From the NCBI GenBank assembly GCA_022184915.1, contig JAGTJU010000002.1:62001-126000 (forward strand): a DNA stretch of 64,000 nucleotides, in the 5' to 3' direction. The translations under genes and the position numbers were made by a program. The notes under the pieces are model-generated. The model saw only the letters and a list, made by a program, of their open reading frames with translations. It had not been told where the DNA came from and searched no databases. The stretch's first letter is position 1. Each line of letters opens with the position of its first letter. This document shows, piece by piece, positions 1-9,262 of this stretch. Source of the stretch: Myxococcales bacterium. GTDB taxonomy: Bacteria > Myxococcota_A > Polyangia > Fen-1088.

Positions 1-533
1 AGGGCCATGGGGTCTCGTGCGAGATCGATCGCGCTGCTCCCAGGAAACTGAAGTTTGGCAGCCACACTCGAGGCCACAGGGCTCGCTTCGGTGCCGATGA
101 TGAGGCTGCCGCTTTCCATCACCACCATCGTGTCGAGGCGCATGGTCGTGTTCACGTCGGTGCGGAAGGCGAGCGTGCCGTCCACGCGCACCCAGTCGAG
201 TGTCGTGGTCACGTTGCGATCGTAGGTTACAGTCTTTCCAGCCGGAATCCACACGCGTGCGTTGGCGCCGGGAACACCGTTGTTCCAGGTGGCCGCGCTG
301 TTCCAGTTGCCATTGGCGATCGCCTGGTGGGTTGGACCGGCACTGCCACTCGTCGGGACGAGGGCCATGACGTGGCCCGAGATGGGCAAGCTCACCTTGG
401 TGGGGCGTACACAGTCGGCGCTGGCCAGCCGGCTACTCGCGAAGAGGAGCGCCGCCAGAAGAAGGTGGGTCGTTCGGCTCCGAACGAGTTGTCTTGCCGT
501 TCGTGACGACATGAGGTCTTGGGATTCGGTCAT
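1..533 (-). CDS. G8-domain secreted protein (partial, C-terminal part outside window)
   Basis: Open minus-strand frame that runs off the window start, so only about the first 177 residues are visible. The N-terminus has basic residues, a hydrophobic run (LLLAALLFASS, about residues 24-34) and a plausible signal-peptidase site (ASA-DC). From about residue 70 the sequence matches a G8 domain: WNSAATWNNGVPG, then IPAGKTVTYD, DGTLAF and a closing GSLIIGTEASP segment. G8 domains are beta-rich modules of extracellular proteins often joined to parallel beta-helix regions. In-frame ATGs at 566 and 512 are alternatives; none has a strong ribosome binding site. The substrate or partner is unknown because the rest of the protein is missing. 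Confidence 0.75.
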   Translation of the reverse strand, partial: MTESQDLMSSRTARQLVRSRTTHLLLAALLFASSRLASADCVRPTKVSLPISGHVMALVPTSGSAGPTHQAIANGNWNSAATWNNGVPGANARVWIPAGKTVTYDRNVTTTLDWVRVDGTLAFRTDVNTTMRLDTMVVMESGSLIIGTEASPVASSVAAKLQFPGSSAIDLARDPMA

Positions 534-1029
534 TCTTTTGTACATTCGATCACTCGCGAGAGCCATTTAGTGAAGGTGGTCGCAAGCTGTCTAGACAAAA
601 TACGTGCGTGATCGGCGAAGTTACGTGCACGCCGCGTGTGTAACGGCACGAGCCGAAAAATTCACGATTTCCTCTGAAAAACTGCACGCCTCGCCTGCGA
701 CATTCTCACCGAACGTCGTCATGGGCGCGCCACGAACGCGGTCACGCTTGGGCCACGGCCGAAGACGTGATGGACGCCCCGCCGTGTGCGGGCCTCATCC
801 TGGGCTCGCCGCAGGTGCCTCGGATTGATGACGCGCCGTTTTGTCTGGCCTGGCAGCGAGGCTGAGGATGCGCGAACCCAGACAGTTCGGCCGCGGTCAC
901 GCTGTCCCGTCCGTCCCTCGTGATGCAGACCGCGGTGGCGCGGATGACACGCTCCTTCGCCTTTCCGTTCGATTCTCAAGGGGCCGTCCGCGAAGAGAGG
1001 CTCGAGGTGATGATCCAGAATCGCGCTCC
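534..1029. other. Stretch without a supported gene
   Basis: Short frames occur on both strands, but none has a clear start, family match or ribosome binding site. Minus-strand frames between about 1029 and 740 may be further debris of the broken lipoprotein gene at 1030-1454, since coding-like segments alternate between frames, but I cannot join them with confidence. Confidence 0.4.
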
Positions 1030-1454
1030 TCACGGCAAAGGCGACGCCACCGGCGCCGGACGGGCGACGAATTCGCTGAAGGCGATCTCGGTGGGCTTGC
1101 CCGGAACGCCAGACGGCTGGAGCTGCGCATTCGTGAGCTGAAAGTTGAAAACCGAGTCCAAACGTTGAGTGCCCCCGTTGCCTTCTACGTGAAGTTGGTT
1201 TGGGTCAGCTTGCCGCTCGCGCCGGCAGAAAGTTGAGTGTACTTGTCGATCAGGACGTTCTTGACGACCTTCGAGGGCGAGCCGCCATGTTGAACGCCGT
1301 CTGCGGAGTAGGCATTGGGAATGGCATCGGGCCCCGCGTCGGCGGTGACCATGCCCCCATCGGGCAACGCATCGGGGACGTCGTCTTCACAGCCGACAGA
1401 AAAGAGCACAAGCGCCGCGCTCAGACGGAACAAATATGAACGTGGTCCGATCAT
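1030..1454 (-). pseudogene. Small lipoprotein gene broken by a frameshift
   Basis: The ATG at 1454 opens a frame with a short lipoprotein signal (hydrophobic run followed by SVGC, then an Asp/Pro/Gly-rich linker) that stops at a TAG (1185-1187) after TQTNFT. If one base is inserted just before the stop, reading continues as VEGNGGTQRLDS and FNFQLTNAQLQP to a TGA at 1030-1032. The joined product (about 140 residues) reads as one secreted domain, so a one-base deletion is the simplest explanation. The family is not recognised. A sequencing error is an equally good cause. Weakly coding-like sequence continues downstream in another frame, so the original gene may have been longer. Confidence 0.5.
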
Positions 1455-1631
1455 TGTGAGGTCGCCGACGTGCTCCGATGCGGGCGCGCGGAGATGAGTG
1501 GGCATCGGAGGATCCTTTGGTCTGCTTGGGGGGGGCTGGCCTCGACTTGGTCGTCAGATACCTTGCGAGGGGCGCCCGGATTGGCGGCCGCCAGCTCGAC
1601 AACGCCTCACCCTGCGTACAAAGTACTCGTC

Positions 1632-2576
1632 ATGAAAGCTTCCATCATTCGATCCTTCGGTGGTCCTGAAAACATCGAGCTGGCCGAGATGCCGAAGCCG
1701 GTGCCGGGGCCAAAGCAGGTGCTGATTCGCGTTGTTGCGGCCTCAGTGAACCCAGTTGATTACAAGATCAGGCAGAATGGATCGTGGGCAGGCGTGCCAA
1801 TGCCGGCCATCCTTGGCTACGACGCTGCGGGTATCGTAGAAGCTGTGGGTGCGCAAGCTTCGCGATTCAAACCTGGCGATGAAGTCTTCTACAGCGCGCG
1901 CATTTTTGGGCGGCAAGGCACGTACGCTGAGTATCATGTCGAAGACGAAGAGATCATCGCACTCAAGCCGGCTGCGTTGACGTTCGAGGAAGCGGCTGCC
2001 GTGCCTTTGGCGGCGATCACAGCTTATGACACTGTGATCTCGTTCTTTCAGACCAAGCCTGGAGATACGGTCCTTATTCAAGCGGGCGCGGGTGGGGTGG
2101 GGCATTTCGCGGTGCAGTTGGCGAAAGCTGCGGGCGCGCGGGTGCTGGCCACGGGGCGCGCCTCCAATGCAGAGCTCATCAAGAGCCTGGGCGCTCATCA
2201 CGTGATCGATTACCAGAAGACGGTGTTCGAAGATGAAGCCTTGCGGCTGACCGATGGCTGCGGTGTTGATTTCGCGTTCGATACCGTGGGAGGCAACACG
2301 GTGAGTCGGTCAATCAAAGCGGTGCGCGCCTACGGAAAGCTTGCAAGCGTTGTCAGCGTCGAGGGCTCACTTGCGGGCATGCAACCCAAAAACCTCACGC
2401 TTTACTTTGGCTTCATGGAGCGCACAGAAGCAAAGATCCAAGCGATGTCGACCTTGATTGCGCGCGGGCAGATTAAGCCGCTCATCGACAGCGTGTTCCC
2501 CCTGGACGGCGTTGCGGACGCACACCGCAAGCTCGAGGCGGGCGGCATCAAGGGTAAAGTCGTCATTCGGGTATAG
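1632..2576 (+). CDS. Zinc-independent quinone oxidoreductase / NADP-dependent MDR family protein
   Basis: A 314-residue medium-chain dehydrogenase/reductase of the quinone oxidoreductase type. The N-terminal GroES-like domain has the typical SVNPVDYKIR and ILGYDAAGIVEAVG segments; the NAD(P)-binding Rossmann domain starts near residue 145 with AGAGGVGHFAVQLAK. The Cys/His ligands of zinc alcohol dehydrogenases are absent at the usual places. The family reduces quinones or enones with NADPH in the cytoplasm. The start at 1632 is chosen because homology begins there (MKASIIRSFGG); the open frame extends upstream to 1470 without resembling the family. It stands alone, with no operon partner in view. 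Confidence 0.92.
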   Translation: MKASIIRSFGGPENIELAEMPKPVPGPKQVLIRVVAASVNPVDYKIRQNGSWAGVPMPAILGYDAAGIVEAVGAQASRFKPGDEVFYSARIFGRQGTYAEYHVEDEEIIALKPAALTFEEAAAVPLAAITAYDTVISFFQTKPGDTVLIQAGAGGVGHFAVQLAKAAGARVLATGRASNAELIKSLGAHHVIDYQKTVFEDEALRLTDGCGVDFAFDTVGGNTVSRSIKAVRAYGKLASVVSVEGSLAGMQPKNLTLYFGFMERTEAKIQAMSTLIARGQIKPLIDSVFPLDGVADAHRKLEAGGIKGKVVIRV

Positions 2577-2953
2577 ATGCGTGCGCGTGTCACGAGAGGC
2601 CACGCCAGACGCTGGTGTGCGTCTGCGCGGTGGCCGCGAAGGACGGCGAACCCTGCAGCGACACGACCCCATGTCTCGAACCCGCCCGCTGCGTAGGTGG
2701 CCGTTGTCAGCTGAACAACAGCTCTACATGCAACTAGAAAACGCGAACCGGGCCTCGCGGAGGTAGGGCTGCTCGCACAAACCGCGAGCGCCGGGCTGGC
2801 CCCGTGAAACTCGAGCGGCTGGGCGCGCTCCGGTTAGAGACGGACTTCTGGGCTCGTTGCCGTCGCGGGGTCATTACACCGCAGGCCGATGCGCACGCTA
2901 CCAATCTCGCGCCTGGGTATGCGGGCGCCTGCCAGTGCCTTCTCGCTGCCGAT
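2577..2953. other. Intergenic stretch, nothing recognised
   Basis: Lies between the ends of two convergent genes. Only short frames without starts or family likeness are present, and I saw no strong hairpin followed by a T-run. Confidence 0.5.
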
Positions 2954-4291
2954 TCAGGTGGCGTTCAGGTGGGCGAACAGAGACTTGTGAAGCTGCAGAG
3001 CGACCTCGGGACGGGGGTACCCGGCGGCGACGTACACCTCTTCGTCGTGGCTTTCCTGGAGGGCCTCCTCGCAGGCGCCGATGGCCGTGAGCCGGGCTGT
3101 GTGCACCTGGTGGCGCTCCTCGGGTGAAAGCTGGGGCCAAAGCCATGCGTCCAATTCATGTGCGAGCTCTGCGTGCGAGGCTTCGTCGCGCGCGATCTGC
3201 TGCATCAGCGCGGCGACATTGGGATCAGCTGCGCGCGTGGCCTGATAGGCGGCCACGAGCGCGCCGAACGTTTCGCGCACGCAGCCTTCGACGGCGTTGT
3301 CCAGAGCCAATGCCAGCCGCGTCTTCGGGGCCGAAGCGTCTACGACGACCTCGCGAACTGCGCTTCCGTATTTGTTCGCCAGGTCCTGGGTGTCTCTTGC
3401 GTGCTTGACCTCATCACGTGCAGCCCGGCGGGCCCCGTGGACCAGATCCTCTGGGGCGCCCAAATGTTCGAGGTCGCGCGCCAGCAGCATGAATGCGGGG
3501 ATGGACGCCGCTTCCAGCTCGGCGATCTCGGCGAAGAACGCTCCCAATGTGCGTCCGCATGGGCTGGCCGGTGTACGCAGGCCTTCGGGCAGGCGGCCCA
3601 CGGCGCAGTTATTGTTCCGGGGCGGCCCCTCGCGACGAAGCTCGGTCACTGTCCCGTCTTTGCCCACGCGCAAGAGCACGTCATCAACCTCGCAGTCTCC
3701 TCGCGTGGACTGTGCGCGAACCTCGAAGCTGCCATTTTCGAGTGGGCGAACGCCCCCTGCCGCGACGGTGCAGCCGATGTTGAACCAGGCGCTACCTACC
3801 AAAAGGGCGGCCTCGTCAGCGGTATCGATGGGGGCAATCACGGGGCGAAGCTCTTCGAGGCTCGTCAGGGCTTTTGCCTCGTCACCCCGGGTCATCATGA
3901 CGATGGACGGGCAGCCGCCGGGCATGCACCCATTCGCGCGAGCCTGCTGAAGCAGGGCTTCGTACGTGCTCTGGCACGCGGCAGGCGTCGTGGCGCCGGA
4001 ACAAGCCGCCCCGCGGGAGAAAACCTGCGAACGCGTATCGAACAGCCAGTGATCCGCGGGCGGGGTGGCGTTGAGTCCGGGCAGCGGGTTCCAGACCTGG
4101 CCCTCGGCCGTCGTCTCACAGCTGCGTGGCTGAAAACCAGCGGAGGGGAGCGCATCACCGCCGCAGGCAAAGAGCGATAGTCCACCGGCACCCATCAGTG
4201 CGTCCCGAAGCGCGGCCCTGAGCGCGTTGCGAAGCCGGGCGGAGGCAGAGGGGGAGGTTGGCAGCTTGGGGACCTCGTAAGTCGTGGGCAT
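2954..4291 (-). CDS. Secreted ferritin-like di-iron domain protein
   Basis: A 445-residue protein. The N-terminal basic/hydrophobic segment ends in LFAC near residue 43, suggesting a lipoprotein. The middle region has several Cys (for example CMPGGC) and no known fold that I recognise. The C-terminal 200 residues look like a four-helix ferritin-like domain with the classical ligand pattern: Glu in AELEAASIPAF, ExxH in DEVKHARD, Glu in CVRETFGALVA, and ExxH in DEASHAEL. Such domains bind a di-iron centre and in myxobacteria often occur on exported proteins of unknown role. Function (oxidase, ferroxidase or stress protein) is not settled by sequence. It converges with the quinone oxidoreductase gene. 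Confidence 0.82.
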   Translation of the reverse strand: MPTTYEVPKLPTSPSASARLRNALRAALRDALMGAGGLSLFACGGDALPSAGFQPRSCETTAEGQVWNPLPGLNATPPADHWLFDTRSQVFSRGAACSGATTPAACQSTYEALLQQARANGCMPGGCPSIVMMTRGDEAKALTSLEELRPVIAPIDTADEAALLVGSAWFNIGCTVAAGGVRPLENGSFEVRAQSTRGDCEVDDVLLRVGKDGTVTELRREGPPRNNNCAVGRLPEGLRTPASPCGRTLGAFFAEIAELEAASIPAFMLLARDLEHLGAPEDLVHGARRAARDEVKHARDTQDLANKYGSAVREVVVDASAPKTRLALALDNAVEGCVRETFGALVAAYQATRAADPNVAALMQQIARDEASHAELAHELDAWLWPQLSPEERHQVHTARLTAIGACEEALQESHDEEVYVAAGYPRPEVALQLHKSLFAHLNAT

Positions 4292-4505
4292 GGTCTCGGT
4301 TTAACGCATTTTCCGTGCCACGGGTCAACAGCCGCAGGACGGGCGGTTCCGGCCTGCGCGGGCGCCGGGGGCCGGACAGCGGTGCCAGGCAGCCTCAGAT
4401 TTTCGAACGCCGCCTGCGCGCGAGATGAGGGGGGTGGTGGACAGAGCCGTTGTGAACGCCTCCAGGTATCGGCGCCGCGAGCCTGAATAGACGCAGCTCT
4501 ATCGC

Positions 4506-4982
4506 ATGGCACGGCAGGCTACCACTCTGGCGGTTGCAACCTCACGTCTCTTGCGCAAGGTTTCGGGCATGTGGCTCGACCACCGCGACGCCTCGGGCGT
4601 TCGCCCGTCCGATGACGCGCAGGCGCGCACCGCCGCCATGTGCATTGGGATCTACGTCGCGGCGGAGGCGCTCGCGCGGTTGCTTCTGCGCGACACGGCT
4701 TGGCCTGCTTGGCTCACGCTGGCGATCGATGCCGGGTTGCTCCTGTTCTTGTGCCTTGGGGAGCGGTGGGCGCGCACGTTGTTCATCATCCGCATCGTCC
4801 TGGGGCTCACGGCTTGGCCTGGGTGGTGGCACGGCAAGGATTTTTTGGCTTTGGCAGTGAACGCCTCGAGCGGCGTCTCGTACCTGATTGCCTTGTGGGG
4901 TGGTCCACATCACCGCCTTCGCTACCTGGCTTACGCGCTCGCCGTCATGGCAGCTGGCCTCGTGCTGCTCGACGCCTTGTGA
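4506..4982 (+). CDS. Small integral membrane protein of unknown function
   Basis: A 158-residue protein with about four predicted membrane segments: near residues 45-60, 68-85 (LTLAIDAGLLLFLCLG), 95-110 and 128-156. No catalytic motif or family is recognised. Start ATG at 4506 is followed by a short basic N-terminus. Its TGA stop (4980-4982) is followed in the same reading frame by the LysR remnant described next. That is probably chance, but read-through would produce a fused chain. Confidence 0.6.
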   Translation: MARQATTLAVATSRLLRKVSGMWLDHRDASGVRPSDDAQARTAAMCIGIYVAAEALARLLLRDTAWPAWLTLAIDAGLLLFLCLGERWARTLFIIRIVLGLTAWPGWWHGKDFLALAVNASSGVSYLIALWGGPHHRLRYLAYALAVMAAGLVLLDAL

Positions 4983-5039
4983 AGCTTCGACCGACCTCGC
5001 GCTTCGGCTTCGTCGTGGGGTGGTGAGGGCGACGCCCGC

Positions 5040-5468
5040 GAGGCATGCCCCGTCCACGGCTTGCTTCAGGCGAGCGCAGCGGCAGGCCTGGGCAGCTGGG
5101 CTCTCGAGCGGCCCGCCACGGGCGAGCGGCACACCGTCGAGGTTCGTGCACGCATCGTGAGCACCACACCCTCCGTTCTTCGCCAAGCAGCCATCGAAGG
5201 GGCGGGCGTGGCCCTGTTGCCGGACTGGCTGGTGGCCCGCGACCTTCAGAGCAAGCGGCTGCGCGCCGTGTTGTCTCAGTGGGTCTCTACGGAGGTCTCC
5301 GTCTGGGCGCTCTATCGCCGCGAGCTTCGGGGCACGCCAGGCATTCGAGCGTTTCTCGAAGCTCTGCCACCCCCTCTGGGCATCGCGGGCGCACCGGCCG
5401 CCCGGCAAAGAAGAAGGCCGCCGCCAAGTCAGCCGCAAAAAAGAGCCGCATCGAAGCCCGAAAAGTAG
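5040..5468 (+). pseudogene. LysR-type regulator remnant (effector-binding domain only)
   Basis: The frame contains the C-terminal half of a LysR effector domain: a VRARIVSTTPSVLRQAA segment followed by EGAGVALLPDWLV, then RLRAVLSQW and WALYRRELRGTPGIRAFLEAL, the order seen in intact family members. The helix-turn-helix and first half of the domain are absent, and the sequence upstream is the end of an unrelated membrane protein gene. The only possible start near the domain is a TTG at 5061. The last 25 residues are a basic Arg/Lys/Pro tail. This is a truncated gene that cannot bind DNA as a LysR protein would. Confidence 0.7.
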
Positions 5469-5524
5469 GCTGTGGATAGCCCGAGATCAGGCTAGCTTTG
5501 AATCGTCGACAACGTCCGCCCGAA

Positions 5525-6836
5525 CTACTTGATCACCAGCTCGCAGCCCCACTTCGTCTGAAGCTTGCCGTCCTTGCTGGCCTCCACGGATTGGCAGGAC
5601 TGACGCGGCACAGACGAACCGAGTCGCCTTCGAGATAAATCCCGTCGCGACCGGCACACTCGTTTAGCCCCGCAACGGGCAAGAACGTACGGGTCACCCC
5701 GGCCTCCTCGAACTCGAGCACGACCGAGGTCCGGTCCAGCGTTTCGCCTTTGGGCGGGGTGGGGATCTGGAACTGGCGCAGGGCAGTTTGGCCTGCTCGT
5801 TCAAGCTCTCGGCCATTTTGCGGAACATCGATTCGTAGTTCGGCTCGGCGCCGCAGGTGGGGTAGCGGTAACCGCCCGTCACGATGCTCAGCTCTTGGTA
5901 GGCCTGCCCTGCTGCGACCGCGCCTTCGCAGCGTCGGCCAGAGACCGGTGACATGGGGCCTATGGGCTCGCCACCGCCTGCGAGGCCTCCCGCGCTCGAC
6001 TCCTGGCCCACGAACGACCAGAACACGTAGTTGCGCGTTTCCTCACTGGCTCCGAACAAGTTGGGAGCGATTGACTGAAGCGCAGCCTCGAAGCGGCGTG
6101 CCAACGATCTCGGTGCCAGCCGCTGGTCCAACGCGACGGCGCCCCCGGGGGTGGTCGCCGGCAAGGAACAGTTGGGGTTGTCGTCCGTGACGATGGCAAT
6201 GTTCTTGATGGCGTTCGGGCGGAGCCTGTCGGCAAGGCCCCCGGTGGCCAGCTGAGAGAGCAGGAGGCACAGGCCGTTGTTGCTTCCGATGAGCACGTCC
6301 TTGTGAAACAGCAGGGGTGTTTGCGTGGGCTCGGTTCCCACCTGGTCGCAGAACCCATCTTCATCGGCGTCCGTGCCCCCGCCAAGGGGTTCACTCACGC
6401 AGACCCGGACCCGTCTCCTCTCGCCGTAACCCGTGAGGATTTGGACATTGAAGTCAGTGCCCGCAGCCTCGAGTACGGGATAGAGCTGCCTGTTCAGCTG
6501 CCTGACGACCTCGGCGATTTCGCCCAGCATCGATGTCGAGTTGTCGATGACGAAGACGAGATCCACGGCGCCCGGTTTGGCGACGGCCGTTGCCGTTTGT
6601 TGCACGCAGGCCGTTTCGTTGCGGCTCCCGTCTGCCAGCGCGTCGACGAACTCCACGCCGAACGCAGGCGCGGCGTCTGCGGGCCTCTCTTCCTCCGGAG
6701 CCTCGTCCTCGCCGGACGTTGTGCCTCCTCCCGAAGCCCCGCAGGCCACGACGGCAGACAACGCCATCGCGAGGACCAGCGTGCGAAGCGGCGCCCAGGG
6801 ACACTGCGACCATCGACTCTCACCCACTGAAGACAT
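5525..6836 (-). pseudogene. von Willebrand factor A domain lipoprotein with two frameshifts
   Basis: The ATG at 6836 has GGAG about 8 bases upstream and opens a lipoprotein signal (LAMALSAVVAC) and an acidic linker. A vWA domain follows, with the MIDAS motif DNSTSM after VDLVFVI. The first frame stops at 5694, but the expected sequence carries on in the next frame from about 5780 (QFQIPTPPKGETL, VVLEFEEAGVTRTFLP), and after about 5608 in the third frame (QSCQSVEASKDGKLQ) to a TAG at 5525-5527. Joined, it is a typical myxobacterial secreted vWA protein with Cys pairs (CNEC-like, QSC, WGC). Two independent frameshifts argue for a pseudogene or poor local sequence. Confidence 0.75.
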
Positions 6837-7043
6837 GGAAAAACTCCGAATCCGTGCCCAAGGGTCGAAGCAGCCCCAGCGCCGCTCGACGTCCTCACAC
6901 TGACGAACGATCAGGCCAACGGTTATCCGTCGCCGAGTGGATTTGCAAGAGAAATACCCCGGGACAGTCAGCTGCGACTGTTGCAATGAGTCGATCTCGG
7001 TCGTGGCGCGGATGCCGGGAACTATACAAACGTTCAGACGTGA

Positions 7044-7268
7044 ATGCGGCACACGAAAGGCATGGGGATCTGTCACAGCTATACGCCCGACGGGCGGTGT
7101 GTCTCGCTGCTCAAGCTCTTGCTCTCGAACGTCAGCGTTTACGATTGCCAGTTTTGCGTGAACCGTGCTTCGAGCGACACCCCGCGGGCCACGTTCACCC
7201 CCCGCGAGGTCGTCGATCTCACGCTCGAGTTTTACCGGAGGAACTACATCGAAGGGCTCTTCGCCTGA
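7044..7268 (+). pseudogene. Fragment of a radical SAM DNA-modification/repair-type protein
   Basis: A 74-residue frame matches the N-terminal region of the radical SAM family often linked to uracil-DNA glycosylase (TIGR03916 type): KGMGICHSYTPDGRC, then SLLKLLLSN, YDCQFCVNR, and FTPREVVDLTLEFYRRNYIEG. The family continues with LFLSSG and a full barrel of some 400 residues, but here a TGA follows LFA. A TGA directly precedes the ATG, so the N-terminus is lost too. The cluster motif CX3CX2C has lost its first Cys (NVSVYDCQFC), so this fragment could not hold the usual [4Fe-4S] centre. It is clearly decayed. Confidence 0.75.
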
Positions 7269-7670
7269 AATGAAGGCGCGCACCGGGGGGCTTGCGCCGT
7301 GCCAAGCGGCATCCGACGACTGCGCGCATATCACACACCTTTCGGCGCGGCAGCCTCGCATTCATCGCGGCGAAGGCCTCACCGGTGGCTGCGCTTACGT
7401 CGGCGGGAGGCGCCAAGGAAGGCGTGGGCGGCAAGGGGCGCCCCCGAAAGAACGCGAATATCCGGCGCGGGACCGCGGATTTCTGAGGGGGGCAGAAGGG
7501 GATGCCCCGACTTCGTCCCGCTCCAGCGAGCCTGGTGGTGGCAAACGGGGCCTCGTGTGAGAACTTGCAGACGTGGCGCGTTGCTTGCAAAGCGGTCAAC
7601 GGAAAGGCCCGCCTCCGGCGCCCGGTCGGGCGTGCCGTGAGATTCCGGTTTGCAAGAAAGCGAAGGACCC
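7269..7670. other. Stretch without a supported gene
   Basis: Separates the radical SAM fragment from the DUF2330 gene. Frames on both strands are short or of odd Arg/Pro-rich composition. The AAGGA at about 7662 is the ribosome binding site of the next gene. Confidence 0.45.
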
Positions 7671-9245
7671 ATGACAGCTTCACCTCCCACGATTCGTCCC
7701 ACGCCCTCGAGATGGATACGCACCGCCCTGGCGGCGGGCCTTCTGGCCGCCAGCGGGGCCCCCGGTGCAGCCCATGCATTTTGCGGCTTTTACGTCTCGG
7801 GCGGCACCGCCAACCTGTTCAACGACGCCACCCAGGTGGTGCTGATGCGCGACGGGACCAAGACGATCCTCTCGATGCAGAACAACTACCAGGGCCCTCC
7901 CACCGACTTTGCCATGGTGGTGCCCGTGCCCGTGGTGCTGCAAGAGGCAAACGTGAAGACCTTGCCGGCTTCGCTCTTTGCCAAGATAGACACCCTCAGC
8001 GCCCCGCGCCTGGTGGAGTACTGGGAGCAGGACCCCTGCCAAGAGTACGGGGATGAAGACGACGGGGCGGGCCCTGGGAGAGTCGCTCCGGAAGCAGCCG
8101 GAAGCCCCTCCACGGACGGGTCCGATCCGCCGAAGGTCAAGGTGGAAGCCCAGTTCGAGGTGGGCGAGTACCAGATCGTGGTCCTCAGCGCCACCGAGGC
8201 CACGGCCCTCGAAAGCTGGCTCACCACCAACAAGTACAACATCCCGACGGGGGCGGCCCCGATCTTCAGCCAGTACATCCAGCAGGGGCAGTACTTCTTC
8301 GTGGCCAAGGTCGACCCAAAGAAGGTGACCTTCAAAGAGGGGCGCGCCGTGCTGTCGCCGCTTCGCTTCGATTACACCAGCGACAGCTTTTCGCTGCCCG
8401 TGCGCATGGGCATGGTCAACTCGTCCGGGGCGCAGGATTTGATCGTATACATCCTGTCGCGTGAGGGGCGCTTCGAGGTGGCTAACTACCCGAACGTGAC
8501 CATCCCCACCAACATCGAGGTCTCGCAAGATGTTCGCAAGGATTTCCCGACCTTCTTCACGAAGCTCTTCGAGGCCACGCTGGCCAAGACCCCGAATGCC
8601 GTCGTGACGGAGTACGCCTGGGACGCTGCCACCTGCGATCCTTGCCCTGGTCCCACGCTCGAGGGAGACGATTACGCCACCCTCGGCGCCGACGTGCTCG
8701 GCAATCTCGAGGACTTCGGTGGCTGGGGCGGGGGGTGGACGCTCACCCGCTTGCACGCGCGCTACGGAAAGACCGGACCCTCCGAGGATCTGGTGTTCAA
8801 AAAAGCGCCGGCCATCGTGGGCGGGCGAGAGGCCTACCAGGAGGACGACAAGCTCGAAACGGGCGCAGCACCGTCACCCGCGAGTTTCGACAACTTCCAG
8901 GGGCGCTACATCATGCGCAACCGCTGGAAGGGGCCGGTGACCTGCTCCAACCCCCGCTTCGGCAGGTGGGGAGGTCCGCCCAACGAGTCGCAGCCGCCTC
9001 CTTCGGCTTCCCTCAGCCCCAACAGCTCGGGCCGCAGCTCCGACGTGGCGGCCGCGAGTGAGCTGGCCCCGCGCTCTTTGGCCAGCCTGGTGAAGGAGCC
9101 CATCGTCGAGCTAGACGTGATGCCGCAGGCGTCTGCGAAGACCGGTGGCAGTGGCTGCTCGTTCTCGGCCGGCGCCGCGGCGACGGGCTCGGCGCTGCCG
9201 CTCGCGGCGGCCTTCCTGCTGCTGTGGCGTCGTAGGCGGCGCTGA
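7671..9245 (+). CDS. DUF2330 domain protein with MYXO-CTERM-like tail
   Basis: A 524-residue exported protein. A signal peptide covers about residues 1-36 (ALAAGLLAASGAPGAAHA), then FCGFYV, the usual start of DUF2330. The long middle region contains the family's MVVPVPVVL segment and a conserved CDPCPGP. The C-terminus has a Pro/Ser-rich spacer, then GCS, a hydrophobic helix and a final RRRRR, the layout of the MYXO-CTERM sorting signal found in Myxococcota. Start ATG 7671 is preceded by AAGGA; an upstream TTG at 7650 is less likely. The cytochrome gene starts 17 bases downstream, so the two are probably co-transcribed. Role unknown; surface display is inferred from the tail. Confidence 0.88.
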   Translation: MTASPPTIRPTPSRWIRTALAAGLLAASGAPGAAHAFCGFYVSGGTANLFNDATQVVLMRDGTKTILSMQNNYQGPPTDFAMVVPVPVVLQEANVKTLPASLFAKIDTLSAPRLVEYWEQDPCQEYGDEDDGAGPGRVAPEAAGSPSTDGSDPPKVKVEAQFEVGEYQIVVLSATEATALESWLTTNKYNIPTGAAPIFSQYIQQGQYFFVAKVDPKKVTFKEGRAVLSPLRFDYTSDSFSLPVRMGMVNSSGAQDLIVYILSREGRFEVANYPNVTIPTNIEVSQDVRKDFPTFFTKLFEATLAKTPNAVVTEYAWDAATCDPCPGPTLEGDDYATLGADVLGNLEDFGGWGGGWTLTRLHARYGKTGPSEDLVFKKAPAIVGGREAYQEDDKLETGAAPSPASFDNFQGRYIMRNRWKGPVTCSNPRFGRWGGPPNESQPPPSASLSPNSSGRSSDVAAASELAPRSLASLVKEPIVELDVMPQASAKTGGSGCSFSAGAAATGSALPLAAAFLLLWRRRRR

Positions 9246-9262
9246 GCGAAACGGCGGGCTCC

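Noticed and set aside
719-1033. Minus-strand frame of 104 codons
   Set aside because: No signal, family or ribosome binding site; at best debris of the broken lipoprotein gene.
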